DNA of 18,912 nt from contig JACDBS010000221.1 of assembly GCA_013694795.1 (NCBI GenBank), positions 1-18,912 on the forward strand, given 5' to 3'. Under the pieces are notes generated by a model that saw only the letters and a program-made list of their open reading frames with translations, had not been told where the DNA came from and searched no databases. Below are positions 5,699-12,691 of this stretch, one piece after another; position 1 is the first letter of the stretch; the number at the start of each line of letters is the position of its first letter. Both the position numbers and the translations under genes were made by a program. The DNA comes from Chloroflexota bacterium (GTDB lineage: Bacteria > Chloroflexota > Limnocylindria > QHBO01).

Positions 5699-6978
5699 CG
5701 AAGCTCGATCCGGAGACGCGCATCCCGGACCCGATCGAGCTCGACGCCATCGAGGAGGCCCGTCTGCGCGCCGCCGCCGGCCTGGCCCCAATCCGCAGCA
5801 GCACGCCGGAATACGCGGGGTTCGACCAGGTCGGGATCCCGGACCGGCCTCCGCAGACGGAGCGCGAGCGCGAGGTCTACTCCCTCGAGGAGGGAGAGAT
5901 GCTGATCAACATGGGCCCGCAGCACCCCTCGACGCACGGCGTCATGCGCCTGGTGGTCAAGGTGCGCGGCGAGATCGTGGTCGACATCGACCCGGTGCTC
6001 GGCTACCTGCACCGCGGCATCGAGAAGCTGTGCGAGAACGCGACCTACACCACCGTGCTCACCTACGTCGACCCGATGGACTACCTGGCGACCATGCACA
6101 ACGAGCACGCCCCGGCCATCGCCTTCGAGAAGCTGTATGGCATCCGGCCGCCGAAGCGGGCCGAGTACATTCGGGCGCTGGTGGTGGAGCTGGAGCGCGT
6201 GTCCAGCCACGGCCTGATGATGGGCTTCCTGGCGCTCGACATGGGCGGCCTGACCCCGATCCTGTACGCCTTCATCAACCGCGACGAGATCGTGGACATG
6301 CAGAGCGCCATCAGCGGCCAGCGCATGCTGTTCAACTTCTTCCGCGTCGGCGGCGTGAACTTCGACACCAACGACGAGTTCCTCAGCCGCCTGGGAACGT
6401 GGCGTGGCCACGTGCTGAAGAACATCGAGATGAACGAGCGGATGATCACCGACAACGAGATCTTCCGCGCCCGGACGATCAACATGGGGACGTTGAGTGG
6501 CGCCGACGCGATCAGCCTTGGCGTCACCGGCCCGAATCTGCGCGCTTCGGGGGTGCCGTTCGACGTCCGTAAGGCTCATCCGTACTCGATCTACCACGAA
6601 CTCGAGTTCGACGTGATCACCCAACAGTCGGGCGACTCGTACGCTCGCTATCTCCAGCGCATCGCCGAGATCAAGCAGAGCATCCACCTCATCGACCAGA
6701 TCATGGACAAGATGCCGCACGGCCCGGTCCAGGCCCAGGTACCGGGCATCATCCGGCCCAAGCCGGGGCGCGCATACGCGGCCATCGAGTCGCCGCGCGG
6801 CCTGTACAGCGTCTACTCCATCAGCGACGGCGGGCCGAACCCGTATCGGTTCCGGATGCGCGATCCCAGCTTCATCAGCCTCCAGGCCATGCCCAAGCTC
6901 ATGCCCGGCCGCCTGGTGGCCGACACCATGGCCATCATGGCAAGCCTTGACCCGGTCATGGGCGGCGTGGACAAGTAG
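5695..6978 (+). CDS. nuoD: NADH-quinone oxidoreductase subunit D (NuoD)
   Basis: NuoD forms the quinone-binding pocket with NuoB. The conserved core starts near residue 69 with MLINMGPQHPSTHGVMRLVV; His77 and His81 are in this motif. Next come GYLHRGIEKL and Tyr130 in DPMDYLATMHNEH, the position of the quinone-contacting tyrosine. ELERVSSHGLMMG follows, and the protein ends with DPVMGGVDK. It has 427 residues, longer than most because of a charged 68-residue N-terminal extension rich in Glu, Arg and Pro. The ATG at 5695 overlaps the nuoC stop (ATGA), which supports this start. The residue before the pocket methionine is Pro127 where Arg is common. Otherwise the catalytic pocket looks normal. 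Confidence 0.97.
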   Translation: MTKLDPETRIPDPIELDAIEEARLRAAAGLAPIRSSTPEYAGFDQVGIPDRPPQTEREREVYSLEEGEMLINMGPQHPSTHGVMRLVVKVRGEIVVDIDPVLGYLHRGIEKLCENATYTTVLTYVDPMDYLATMHNEHAPAIAFEKLYGIRPPKRAEYIRALVVELERVSSHGLMMGFLALDMGGLTPILYAFINRDEIVDMQSAISGQRMLFNFFRVGGVNFDTNDEFLSRLGTWRGHVLKNIEMNERMITDNEIFRARTINMGTLSGADAISLGVTGPNLRASGVPFDVRKAHPYSIYHELEFDVITQQSGDSYARYLQRIAEIKQSIHLIDQIMDKMPHGPVQAQVPGIIRPKPGRAYAAIESPRGLYSVYSISDGGPNPYRFRMRDPSFISLQAMPKLMPGRLVADTMAIMASLDPVMGGVDK

Positions 6979-6981
6979 CCG

Positions 6982-7992
6982 ATGGACTTCGAGCTGCTTC
7001 TCGGCCTCGGACGCTTCGTGCTGGCCACGACGCTCCTGCTGCTGCTCACCGTGCCGACCGCATTCGTCGTCATCCAGATGGAGATGAAGATCATCGCTCA
7101 GATGAACCTGCGCTTCGGGCCGAACCGCATCGGTCCAAAGGGGATCTTCCAGAGCACCATCCACGGCTTCAAGGTGCTGGCCAAGGAGGACACGGTCCCC
7201 GATCAGGCGGACCGATCGACCTTCACCCTGGCCCCTTGGATGGTCTTCATGGCGGCGGCCATGAGCATGCTCGTCATCCCGTTCGCGCCGGGCGCCATCG
7301 CGGCGGACTTCAACATCGGCATCGTCTACTTCTTCGCCGTGCTGGGGCTCTCCGTCGTGGGCCTCCTGGTGGCCGGCTGGGCCAGCTACAACAAGTATTC
7401 ATTGCTCGGGGGCCTGCGCAGCGCCGCGCAGATGGTGAGCTACGAGATCCCGCTCACCCTCTCCATCGTGGGCGCCGTGGTGCTGGCCGGGACGCTGAGC
7501 TTCAGCGAGCTGATCGCCTGGCAGCTCGACCACGGCTGGCTGCTCATGTGGCAGCCCATCGGATTGGGCATCTTCTATGTCAGCTCCCTGGCTGAGGTGA
7601 ACCGGACCCCGTTCGACATGGTCGAGGCAGACTCGGAGCTGGTGGCCGGCCCATTCACCGAGTACTCCGGCATGCGCTTCGGCTTCTTCTTCTTCGCCGA
7701 GTACGTGGCCCTCTTCATCATGAGCGCCATCCTGGTCAGCCTCTTCTTCGGCGGCTGGCTGGCACCATGGCCCTTCCCGGCGCAGCTCGGCGGCTTCGCC
7801 GGAACCCTGTATGGCATCTTCTGGTTCTTCCTGAAGACGTACATCTTCGTCTTCATCGCGGTCTGGCTGCGCGCCACCCTGCCGCGCGTGCGCGTCGACC
7901 AGCTCATGGGCATGGCGTGGAAGGTTCTCCTGCCGCTGGCCCTCGTCAACCTGTTCATCACGGCCATCGCCGTGGTCGTCTTCGACCTGTGA
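6982..7992 (+). CDS. nuoH: NADH-quinone oxidoreductase subunit H (NuoH)
   Basis: NuoH is the membrane subunit that anchors the peripheral arm and forms the quinone entry channel and start of the proton path. The 336-residue product has about eight hydrophobic helices. Hallmark blocks are RFGPNRIGPKGIFQSTIHGF, KEDTVPDQADRSTF, SLAEVNRTPFDMVEADSELV and AGPFTEYSGMRFGFFFFAEY, which supply the acidic channel residues. A final conserved block is LPRVRVDQLMGMAWKVLLPL. It starts three bases after nuoD. Its TGA stop overlaps the GTG start of the I/E fusion (GTGA). In the 11-subunit operon order nuoH is followed directly by nuoI, and here it is followed by only the first half of NuoI. Confidence 0.97.
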   Translation: MDFELLLGLGRFVLATTLLLLLTVPTAFVVIQMEMKIIAQMNLRFGPNRIGPKGIFQSTIHGFKVLAKEDTVPDQADRSTFTLAPWMVFMAAAMSMLVIPFAPGAIAADFNIGIVYFFAVLGLSVVGLLVAGWASYNKYSLLGGLRSAAQMVSYEIPLTLSIVGAVVLAGTLSFSELIAWQLDHGWLLMWQPIGLGIFYVSSLAEVNRTPFDMVEADSELVAGPFTEYSGMRFGFFFFAEYVALFIMSAILVSLFFGGWLAPWPFPAQLGGFAGTLYGIFWFFLKTYIFVFIAVWLRATLPRVRVDQLMGMAWKVLLPLALVNLFITAIAVVVFDL

Positions 7993-8828
7993 GCATTCCC
8001 GGCTCCGGCATCGCGAAGGGCATGGCGACGACGTTCCGCAACTTCTTCGCGCCGAAGGTCACGCGCCAGTATCCCGAGCAGCGCCCCGAGATTCCCGACC
8101 GATGGCGCGGTCGCCTGGACCTCATCTACGACCCGTTCGGCGAGCACAAGTGCGAGGTCTGCTTCCAGTGCGCGCAGGTGTGCCCGGTAGAGGCCATCGA
8201 CATGAGCGGCTTCGACTCCGAGGGCAACCGCATCCGCTACGGGATGCAGGAGATCTACGACGAGCGCCGGGACCCCAACGCCTACCGCCGCGCGGGCCTT
8301 GCGGCGCGCCCGATGCGCAATCCCGCGCGCTGGGACGAGGCGGTCGACACGCCATGGGTAGATGCGACGATCGATGGCTACGGCGGACGCCCGGAGGCGC
8401 TGGTGGCCGTCTTCGGCGCCGTGCAGGATCGATATGGCTACCTTCCCGAGCGGGCGCTGCGACGCATCAGCGACCGCACGACCATCCACTGGGCGCAGGT
8501 CTTCGGCGCCGCCGGCCTGGGCGGCTTCCGACTCCTGCCGGCGGGCGGGCACGTCGTCACCGTCTGCGACTGCGCGTCTTGTCGCTTCGCCGGCGGCCCT
8601 GCCCTGCTTGCGGCACTGGAGGACGAGCTGGGCATTCTCGCCGGCGAGGAGACCGCCGACGGGGCGTTCAGCCTGGCGGTCGGCACCGATGTCGGCGCCG
8701 GGAGCATCAGCCCGGCGATCCGCATCGACACTCTCGTCTACGGACCGCTCGATGCCGACAAGGCGCGACACGTCGTCCACGAACGACGACGCGCGGCCGA
8801 TCAGGCCACCGCGGGAGCGACCGCCTGA
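7989..8828 (+). CDS. Fusion: first half of NuoI (one [4Fe-4S] motif) + degenerate NuoE-like domain
   Basis: The N-terminal part is clearly NuoI: GMATTFRNFFAPKVTRQYP, then WRGRLDLIYDPFG and the first cluster motif CEVCFQCAQVCP (Cys55, 58, 61, 65), up to IRYG near residue 85. The second NuoI motif that should follow is absent. After a linker rich in Arg, Asp and Pro, residues about 131-275 match NuoE: GYLPERALRRIS, a VTVCDCASC segment (Cys193 and Cys198 at the first two [2Fe-2S] ligand positions) and LGILAGEETADGAFSL. The later family motif CLGAC reads DVGAG here, so both remaining N1a ligands are lost (Asp234, Gly238). Both domains have the expected order and length, and the junction is an open frame. 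GTG at 7989 overlaps the nuoH stop. The next gene overlaps by one base (TGATG). A role as a structural or altered redox subunit is inferred. Confidence 0.85.
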   Translation: MSIPGSGIAKGMATTFRNFFAPKVTRQYPEQRPEIPDRWRGRLDLIYDPFGEHKCEVCFQCAQVCPVEAIDMSGFDSEGNRIRYGMQEIYDERRDPNAYRRAGLAARPMRNPARWDEAVDTPWVDATIDGYGGRPEALVAVFGAVQDRYGYLPERALRRISDRTTIHWAQVFGAAGLGGFRLLPAGGHVVTVCDCASCRFAGGPALLAALEDELGILAGEETADGAFSLAVGTDVGAGSISPAIRIDTLVYGPLDADKARHVVHERRRAADQATAGATA

Positions 8829-10195
8829 TGGCCAGCACCATCTCCCCGCAGATCAGGATCCTGCCCGGCGGCGAGCACCGCCTCCTGACCGATATTGGCC
8901 GCGTGGATCCACGCACCCTGGCCAGCTACCGCGAGCGGGGTGGCTACGGCGGCCTGGAGCGGGCGATCACCAGGCTGACGCCGGATGCCGTGATCGGTGA
9001 GGTCGAGGCAGCCGGCCTGCGCGGACGCGGCGGCTCCGGATTCCTCACCGCCGCCAAGTGGCGCGTGGCGCGCGACACCCAGGCCGAACGCAGGATCGTG
9101 GTCGCCAACCTGATGGGGGCCGATCCGAGCGCGCTGGGCGACCGTGCACTTGCGGAGGGCAACCCACACCTCGTGGTCGAAGGCCTGCTCATCGCGGCCT
9201 ACGCATCGGGTGCGGGCGAGGCGATCATCGCCGTACGCCGTGACTGGACCGATGCGATCGAGCGCCTGCACAACGCCGCCCGCGAGGCGACCGAGTCACA
9301 CCTGGCCGGGTACCTCGTCCTCGGCACCGACACCAGTATTCAGCTCAGCGTGTGGGAGGGCTCCGGCGCCTACGTCGCGGGCGAGGAGACGGCACTGCTC
9401 AACGCACTCGCCGGCGACCGCGGGATGCCGGCCATTCGCCCGCCCTTCCCCGCCAGCGTCGGCCTGTGGGGCGTACCCACGGTCGTCCAGAACGCCGAGA
9501 CGTTGGCCCACGTGGCGTGGATCCTGTTGCACTCGGCCGAGGCCTTCAGATCGGTCGGCAGCGAAGCATCACGCGGCACGAAGCTCGTCACCGTCATGGG
9601 GCACGTGGCGGAGCCCGGCCTGCTCGAGGTGCCGCTGGGCACGCCGCTGCTCGATCTGCTCGGCATGGCCGGTGGCGGCACCGGAAACACCAAGGCCCTC
9701 TTCGTGGGCGGGCCCGGCGGGGGAGCCATCGAGGCCGGCGGACTCACCATGCCCTACGACTATGAGCCGCTCCAGGAGGCCGGAGCCATCATCGGCTCCG
9801 GATCGGTCCTCGTCACGGACGCCGCGACCTGCATGGTCGAGGCTGCTCGCTTCTTCGTGGACTTCAGCGCCCGCGAGGCGTGCGGCAAGGCGATTCCCTG
9901 CCGGATCGGCACGAAGCGGCTGGTCGAGACGCTCGACCGCATCCTGGCCGCCACGCCACGCCCGGATGACTTCACGCTGCTGCGCGAGCTATCGCGCAAG
10001 ATGAGCGACACCGCGCTCTGCAGGCTGGAGCGCCTGGCGCCGGCCCCCATCCTGACGACGCTGGATCGCTTCGGTGATGAGTACCGGGCGCACGCGGAAC
10101 GCGGCATCTGCCTGGCCGGCGCGTGCCGCACGACCGATCTGCCACCCCTCATCGGACCGCTGACCGGCGTCGAGCCGGCTGCGCCGCTAGAGTAG
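8828..10195 (+). CDS. nuoF: NuoF-like subunit with degenerate FMN/NADH site and incomplete N3 ligands
   Basis: NuoF normally binds FMN, takes hydride from NADH and passes electrons to cluster N3. Overall similarity is clear over 455 residues: GLRGRGGSGFLTAAKW (63-78), GSGAYVAGEETALLNALAGD, then PPFPASVGLWGVPTVVQNAE and the C-terminal N3 region. Key residues differ. The family NADE segment, which contacts flavin and NADH, reads NLMG at residues 94-97. The N3 motif CGxCxPCRxGT reads CGKAIPCRIGT, so the second cysteine is Ala355; Cys352, Cys358 and the distal Cys398 remain. The FPTG motif is FLTA. The ATG at 8828 overlaps the upstream stop. The next gene follows after six bases. It is probably still a complex I component, but NADH oxidation here is doubtful. 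A site with a different donor cannot be excluded. Confidence 0.88.
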   Translation: MASTISPQIRILPGGEHRLLTDIGRVDPRTLASYRERGGYGGLERAITRLTPDAVIGEVEAAGLRGRGGSGFLTAAKWRVARDTQAERRIVVANLMGADPSALGDRALAEGNPHLVVEGLLIAAYASGAGEAIIAVRRDWTDAIERLHNAAREATESHLAGYLVLGTDTSIQLSVWEGSGAYVAGEETALLNALAGDRGMPAIRPPFPASVGLWGVPTVVQNAETLAHVAWILLHSAEAFRSVGSEASRGTKLVTVMGHVAEPGLLEVPLGTPLLDLLGMAGGGTGNTKALFVGGPGGGAIEAGGLTMPYDYEPLQEAGAIIGSGSVLVTDAATCMVEAARFFVDFSAREACGKAIPCRIGTKRLVETLDRILAATPRPDDFTLLRELSRKMSDTALCRLERLAPAPILTTLDRFGDEYRAHAERGICLAGACRTTDLPPLIGPLTGVEPAAPLE

Positions 10196-10201
10196 CTACC
10201 G

Positions 10202-12577
10202 ATGGGCTTCGGAACCACCAACGGCCACGCGGCCGGCAACGGCAAGGTCGAGGTCGACTACACCCCGATCTGGCCGATGGTGCCGGGCACCCGCGAGATC
10301 GGCGTCACCATCAACGGCCGGCAGCTCCAGGTCGAGGAGGGGCAGACCATCCTCCAGGCCTGCCGCGTCCTGGGCATCGACGTCCCCACCCTGTGCTACG
10401 AGCCGAAGCTGGCTCCGTATGGCGCCTGCCGCATCTGCGCCGTGGAGGTCGCGGGGCGCGACGACACGCCCATCAGCTGCGGGACGCAGATCGAAGAGGG
10501 AATGGTCATCACCACCCATTCCGAGCGGGTGATCGAGAACCGGCGCATGGTCCTGGAGCTCATCTTCAGCGACCACGACGCCTACTGCCTGCCGCCGTGC
10601 CAGTTCAAGTGCCCGACGCGCGTCGACATCCCCGGCTACCTCAAGCAGAACACCCTGGGCAACTGGGAAGAGGCGACGCGCATCCTCAAGCGTTCGCTCC
10701 CCTTCCCGGCCATCCTCGGCCGCGTGTGTCCTGCCCCCTGCGAGACGCACTGTCGGCGCGAGGAGGTCGACACCGCCATCGCCATCCGCGACTCGCATCG
10801 CTACTGCGCCGACCGCGTGCTGGAGGTTGACGCGCCGGCTCCCATCCCGTGGCCGAAGGAACCCGCCACGGGGCGTCGCGTGGCGATCATCGGCTCCGGG
10901 CCCGCCGGCATGACCGCCGCCTATTACCTCCAGCTCCGTGGCCATCAGTGCGATGTCTTCGAGGCGGATCCGGAGCAGGGCGGCATGCTCCGCTACGGCA
11001 TCCCCCAGTACCGCCTGCCCAAGGGCTGGATGGATCGCGAGCTCAACCACGTCTGGGAGCTGGGCGCGACCTTCAAGCCGAACATGCGCCTCGGGCGCGA
11101 CTTCCACCTTGGCGACATCATCGACGAGTACGACGCCATTTACGTCGGCATCGGCTGCTACAAGTCGAACGAGCTCGGCATCCCGAACGAGTTCGCGGAC
11201 GGCACGGTGAACGCGCTCGAGAACCTCTACAACTCGACGCGCGGCATCCCGGTGCCGCGCCTGAAGGGGGCGCGGGTGGTCGTCATCGGCGGCGGCTTCA
11301 CCGCCATCGACTGCACCCGAACGAGCATTCGCCAGAATGCCGCCGAAGTCACGCTTGTCTACCGGCGCGACCTCAAGGACATGCCGGCCGCCGACGAGGT
11401 GCACGAGGCCATCGAGGAGGGCGCGCGCGTCATCTTCCAGGCCGCGCCGACGCGCATCGTCACCAACGAGGACGGCAAGGTCACCGGCGTCGAGTTCCAG
11501 CGCATGAAGCTCGGCGAGGCCGACGAGCAGGGACGCCGCCGCCCCGAGCCCATGCCGGGCACCGAGTTCGTCGTCGAGTGCGACACGGTGCTGGGCGCCA
11601 TCGGCCAGGGACCCGACCTGTCATGGATCGACTCCGAGCCCGACGCGATCCGCAACGGCCTCGAGGTCGACCGCCGCGGCAACCTGGTCGCCGAGGAGCA
11701 CATCTTCCGGACTGACGTACCCAAGATCTTCGCCTCAGGCGATGTCCGCACCGGCGCCGCCACCGTGGTCGAGGCCATCGGCGAGGCAAGGCGAGCCTCA
11801 TATGCCATGGACTACTGGCTGCGCGGCCACGATCTCGACGACCCGCAGGTGCGCCGCATCGTCACCGAGCCGCAGCCGAACTTCCTGACCATCGTGCCCT
11901 TCACCGATGACGTGAAGGAGCCGCGCGCCATCATGGGCAAGCAGGAGGCGGACGAGCGCAAGGGCAACTTCAACGAGTACGAGCACGGCTACACCGGCGA
12001 CCAGGCCATGGCCGAGGCGTCACGCTGCCTCCAGTGCACCTGCGAGGCGATCGGGCACTGCGACCTGCGCGAGGCGGCGATCGAGTACGAGACGACGCTC
12101 AACATGGCCATCGACGAGCGATCGATCCAGGACAACCCGTACGTCGGCGTCAACCACGGCTACGGCCGCGACGAGACGCACTCCTTCATCCTGCGCGACT
12201 ACTCCCGCTGCATCGACTGCGGCCGCTGCGCCCAGGTCTGCAAGGAGATCGTGGGCGCCGGCTGCTACGACTTCATCGGCAAGGGCTTCGACTCGCTCGT
12301 CACCACCGCCGACTTCGTTTCGTTGAACGAGACCCCGTGCGTCTCCTGCGGCCGATGCGCAGAAACCTGCCCCGTGGGCGCGCTCATGCCGCGGCCGCGG
12401 ATCCTGGAGACCTACCAGCTCGACGTGAGCCGCTGCATCTTCTGCGGCATCTGCGCTGATGCCTGCCCCTACGACGCCCTGCGCTGCGGCCCCGAGTTCG
12501 AGTTCAGCGAGTACCAGCGCGACCTGCCCATGCTCGACATCCTCGAGATGAGTGACCGGGAGCGACCCACCCGCTAA
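10202..12577 (+). CDS. Fusion: NuoG-like N-terminal Fe-S region + GltD/NfnB-like FAD-NAD(P)H module + 2[4Fe-4S] + second half of NuoI
   Basis: The 791-residue protein reads in order: (1) a NuoG/HydA-type [2Fe-2S] domain with Cys65, 76, 79, 93; (2) LELIFSDHDAYC with His125 where NuoG has its His-ligated cluster, merging into a GltD-type dicluster domain (Cys129, 133, 137 and GRVCPAPCETHC, Cys176, 180, 184); (3) an FAD site GSGPAG (231-236) with QGGMLRYGIPQYRLP; (4) a NAD(P) site IGGGFTAIDCTRT (from 362) ending VYRRD (Arg388-389, the place where GltD/NfnB contact the NADPH 2'-phosphate); (5) a Cys-rich block CLQCTCEAIGHC (609-620); (6) two motifs CIDCGRCAQVC (670-680) and CVSCGRCAETCPVGAL (713-728); (7) CIFCGICADACP (745-756) in a NuoI context. 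No molybdopterin domain is present. It probably takes electrons from NAD(P)H and feeds the complex I wire; the direction and the partner are inferred. Confidence 0.88.
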   Translation: MGFGTTNGHAAGNGKVEVDYTPIWPMVPGTREIGVTINGRQLQVEEGQTILQACRVLGIDVPTLCYEPKLAPYGACRICAVEVAGRDDTPISCGTQIEEGMVITTHSERVIENRRMVLELIFSDHDAYCLPPCQFKCPTRVDIPGYLKQNTLGNWEEATRILKRSLPFPAILGRVCPAPCETHCRREEVDTAIAIRDSHRYCADRVLEVDAPAPIPWPKEPATGRRVAIIGSGPAGMTAAYYLQLRGHQCDVFEADPEQGGMLRYGIPQYRLPKGWMDRELNHVWELGATFKPNMRLGRDFHLGDIIDEYDAIYVGIGCYKSNELGIPNEFADGTVNALENLYNSTRGIPVPRLKGARVVVIGGGFTAIDCTRTSIRQNAAEVTLVYRRDLKDMPAADEVHEAIEEGARVIFQAAPTRIVTNEDGKVTGVEFQRMKLGEADEQGRRRPEPMPGTEFVVECDTVLGAIGQGPDLSWIDSEPDAIRNGLEVDRRGNLVAEEHIFRTDVPKIFASGDVRTGAATVVEAIGEARRASYAMDYWLRGHDLDDPQVRRIVTEPQPNFLTIVPFTDDVKEPRAIMGKQEADERKGNFNEYEHGYTGDQAMAEASRCLQCTCEAIGHCDLREAAIEYETTLNMAIDERSIQDNPYVGVNHGYGRDETHSFILRDYSRCIDCGRCAQVCKEIVGAGCYDFIGKGFDSLVTTADFVSLNETPCVSCGRCAETCPVGALMPRPRILETYQLDVSRCIFCGICADACPYDALRCGPEFEFSEYQRDLPMLDILEMSDRERPTR
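12413..12577 (+). other. Segment of the G-like fusion matching the second [4Fe-4S] half of NuoI
   Basis: Residues 738-791 read YQLDVSRCIFCGICADACP, then DALRCGPEFEFSEY and QRDLPMLD. NuoI proteins have this order after their first cluster motif: Y-x-I/L-D/N-M/V-x-x-C-I-F/Y-C-G, then ACP, then a tail with an F/E-rich strand and an R/Y-D-L segment. The match covers both the cysteine spacing and the flanking non-cysteine residues, so it is more than a generic ferredoxin motif. This is the half that is missing from the I/E fusion at 7989-8828. It ends 114 bases before nuoJ, the position where nuoI ends in ordinary operons. Confidence 0.75.
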
Positions 12578-12599
12578 ACCGAATCAGGACCGCCTCAAC

Positions 12600-12623
12600 G
12601 CGCAGCGGATTCGGCCGCTGCGC
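12600..12623 (+). other. Strong hairpin between the G-like fusion and nuoJ, 9-bp perfect stem
   Basis: GCGCAGCGG (12600-12608) pairs perfectly with CCGCTGCGC (12615-12623) across a six-base loop ATTCGG. It sits 22 bases after the stop of the fusion gene in the only sizeable gap inside the operon. No U-run follows (TAGAATCC), so it is unlikely to be a simple intrinsic terminator. It could protect an mRNA end or mark a processing site, adjusting the ratio of peripheral to membrane arm messages. Confidence 0.5.
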
Positions 12624-12629
12624 TAGAAT
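12624..12629 (+). promoter_or_regulatory. Possible internal -10 element ahead of nuoJ
   Basis: TAGAAT immediately follows the hairpin, 63 bases before the preferred nuoJ start. Its context CTAGAAT resembles CTAGACT at the proposed main nuo promoter. No good -35 is visible. It could drive separate expression of the nuoJKLMN membrane genes. Confidence 0.25.
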
Positions 12630-12691
12630 CCAGCACGGCCCCCAGCGGGCCAGTGAGCCGCTCGAACTCTTCGACAAGGGAGCCAACGACC

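Noticed and set aside
5566..7164. Long minus-strand ORF of 532 codons opposite nuoD/nuoH, rich in His, Asp, Val and Arg
   Set aside because: It is antisense to well-conserved genes. Its composition is that of codon-complement shadows in GC-rich DNA, with no motif.
7989..8828. Reading the short NuoI as a frameshifted or truncated pseudogene
   Set aside because: The frame runs in-phase into a full-length NuoE-like domain, and the missing NuoI half is found in-frame at the end of the G-like gene, so decay by a single mutation does not explain it.
10196..11404. Minus-strand ORF of 402 codons opposite the G-like fusion
   Set aside because: The + strand protein has clear cofactor motifs over the whole span, and the minus frame has none.
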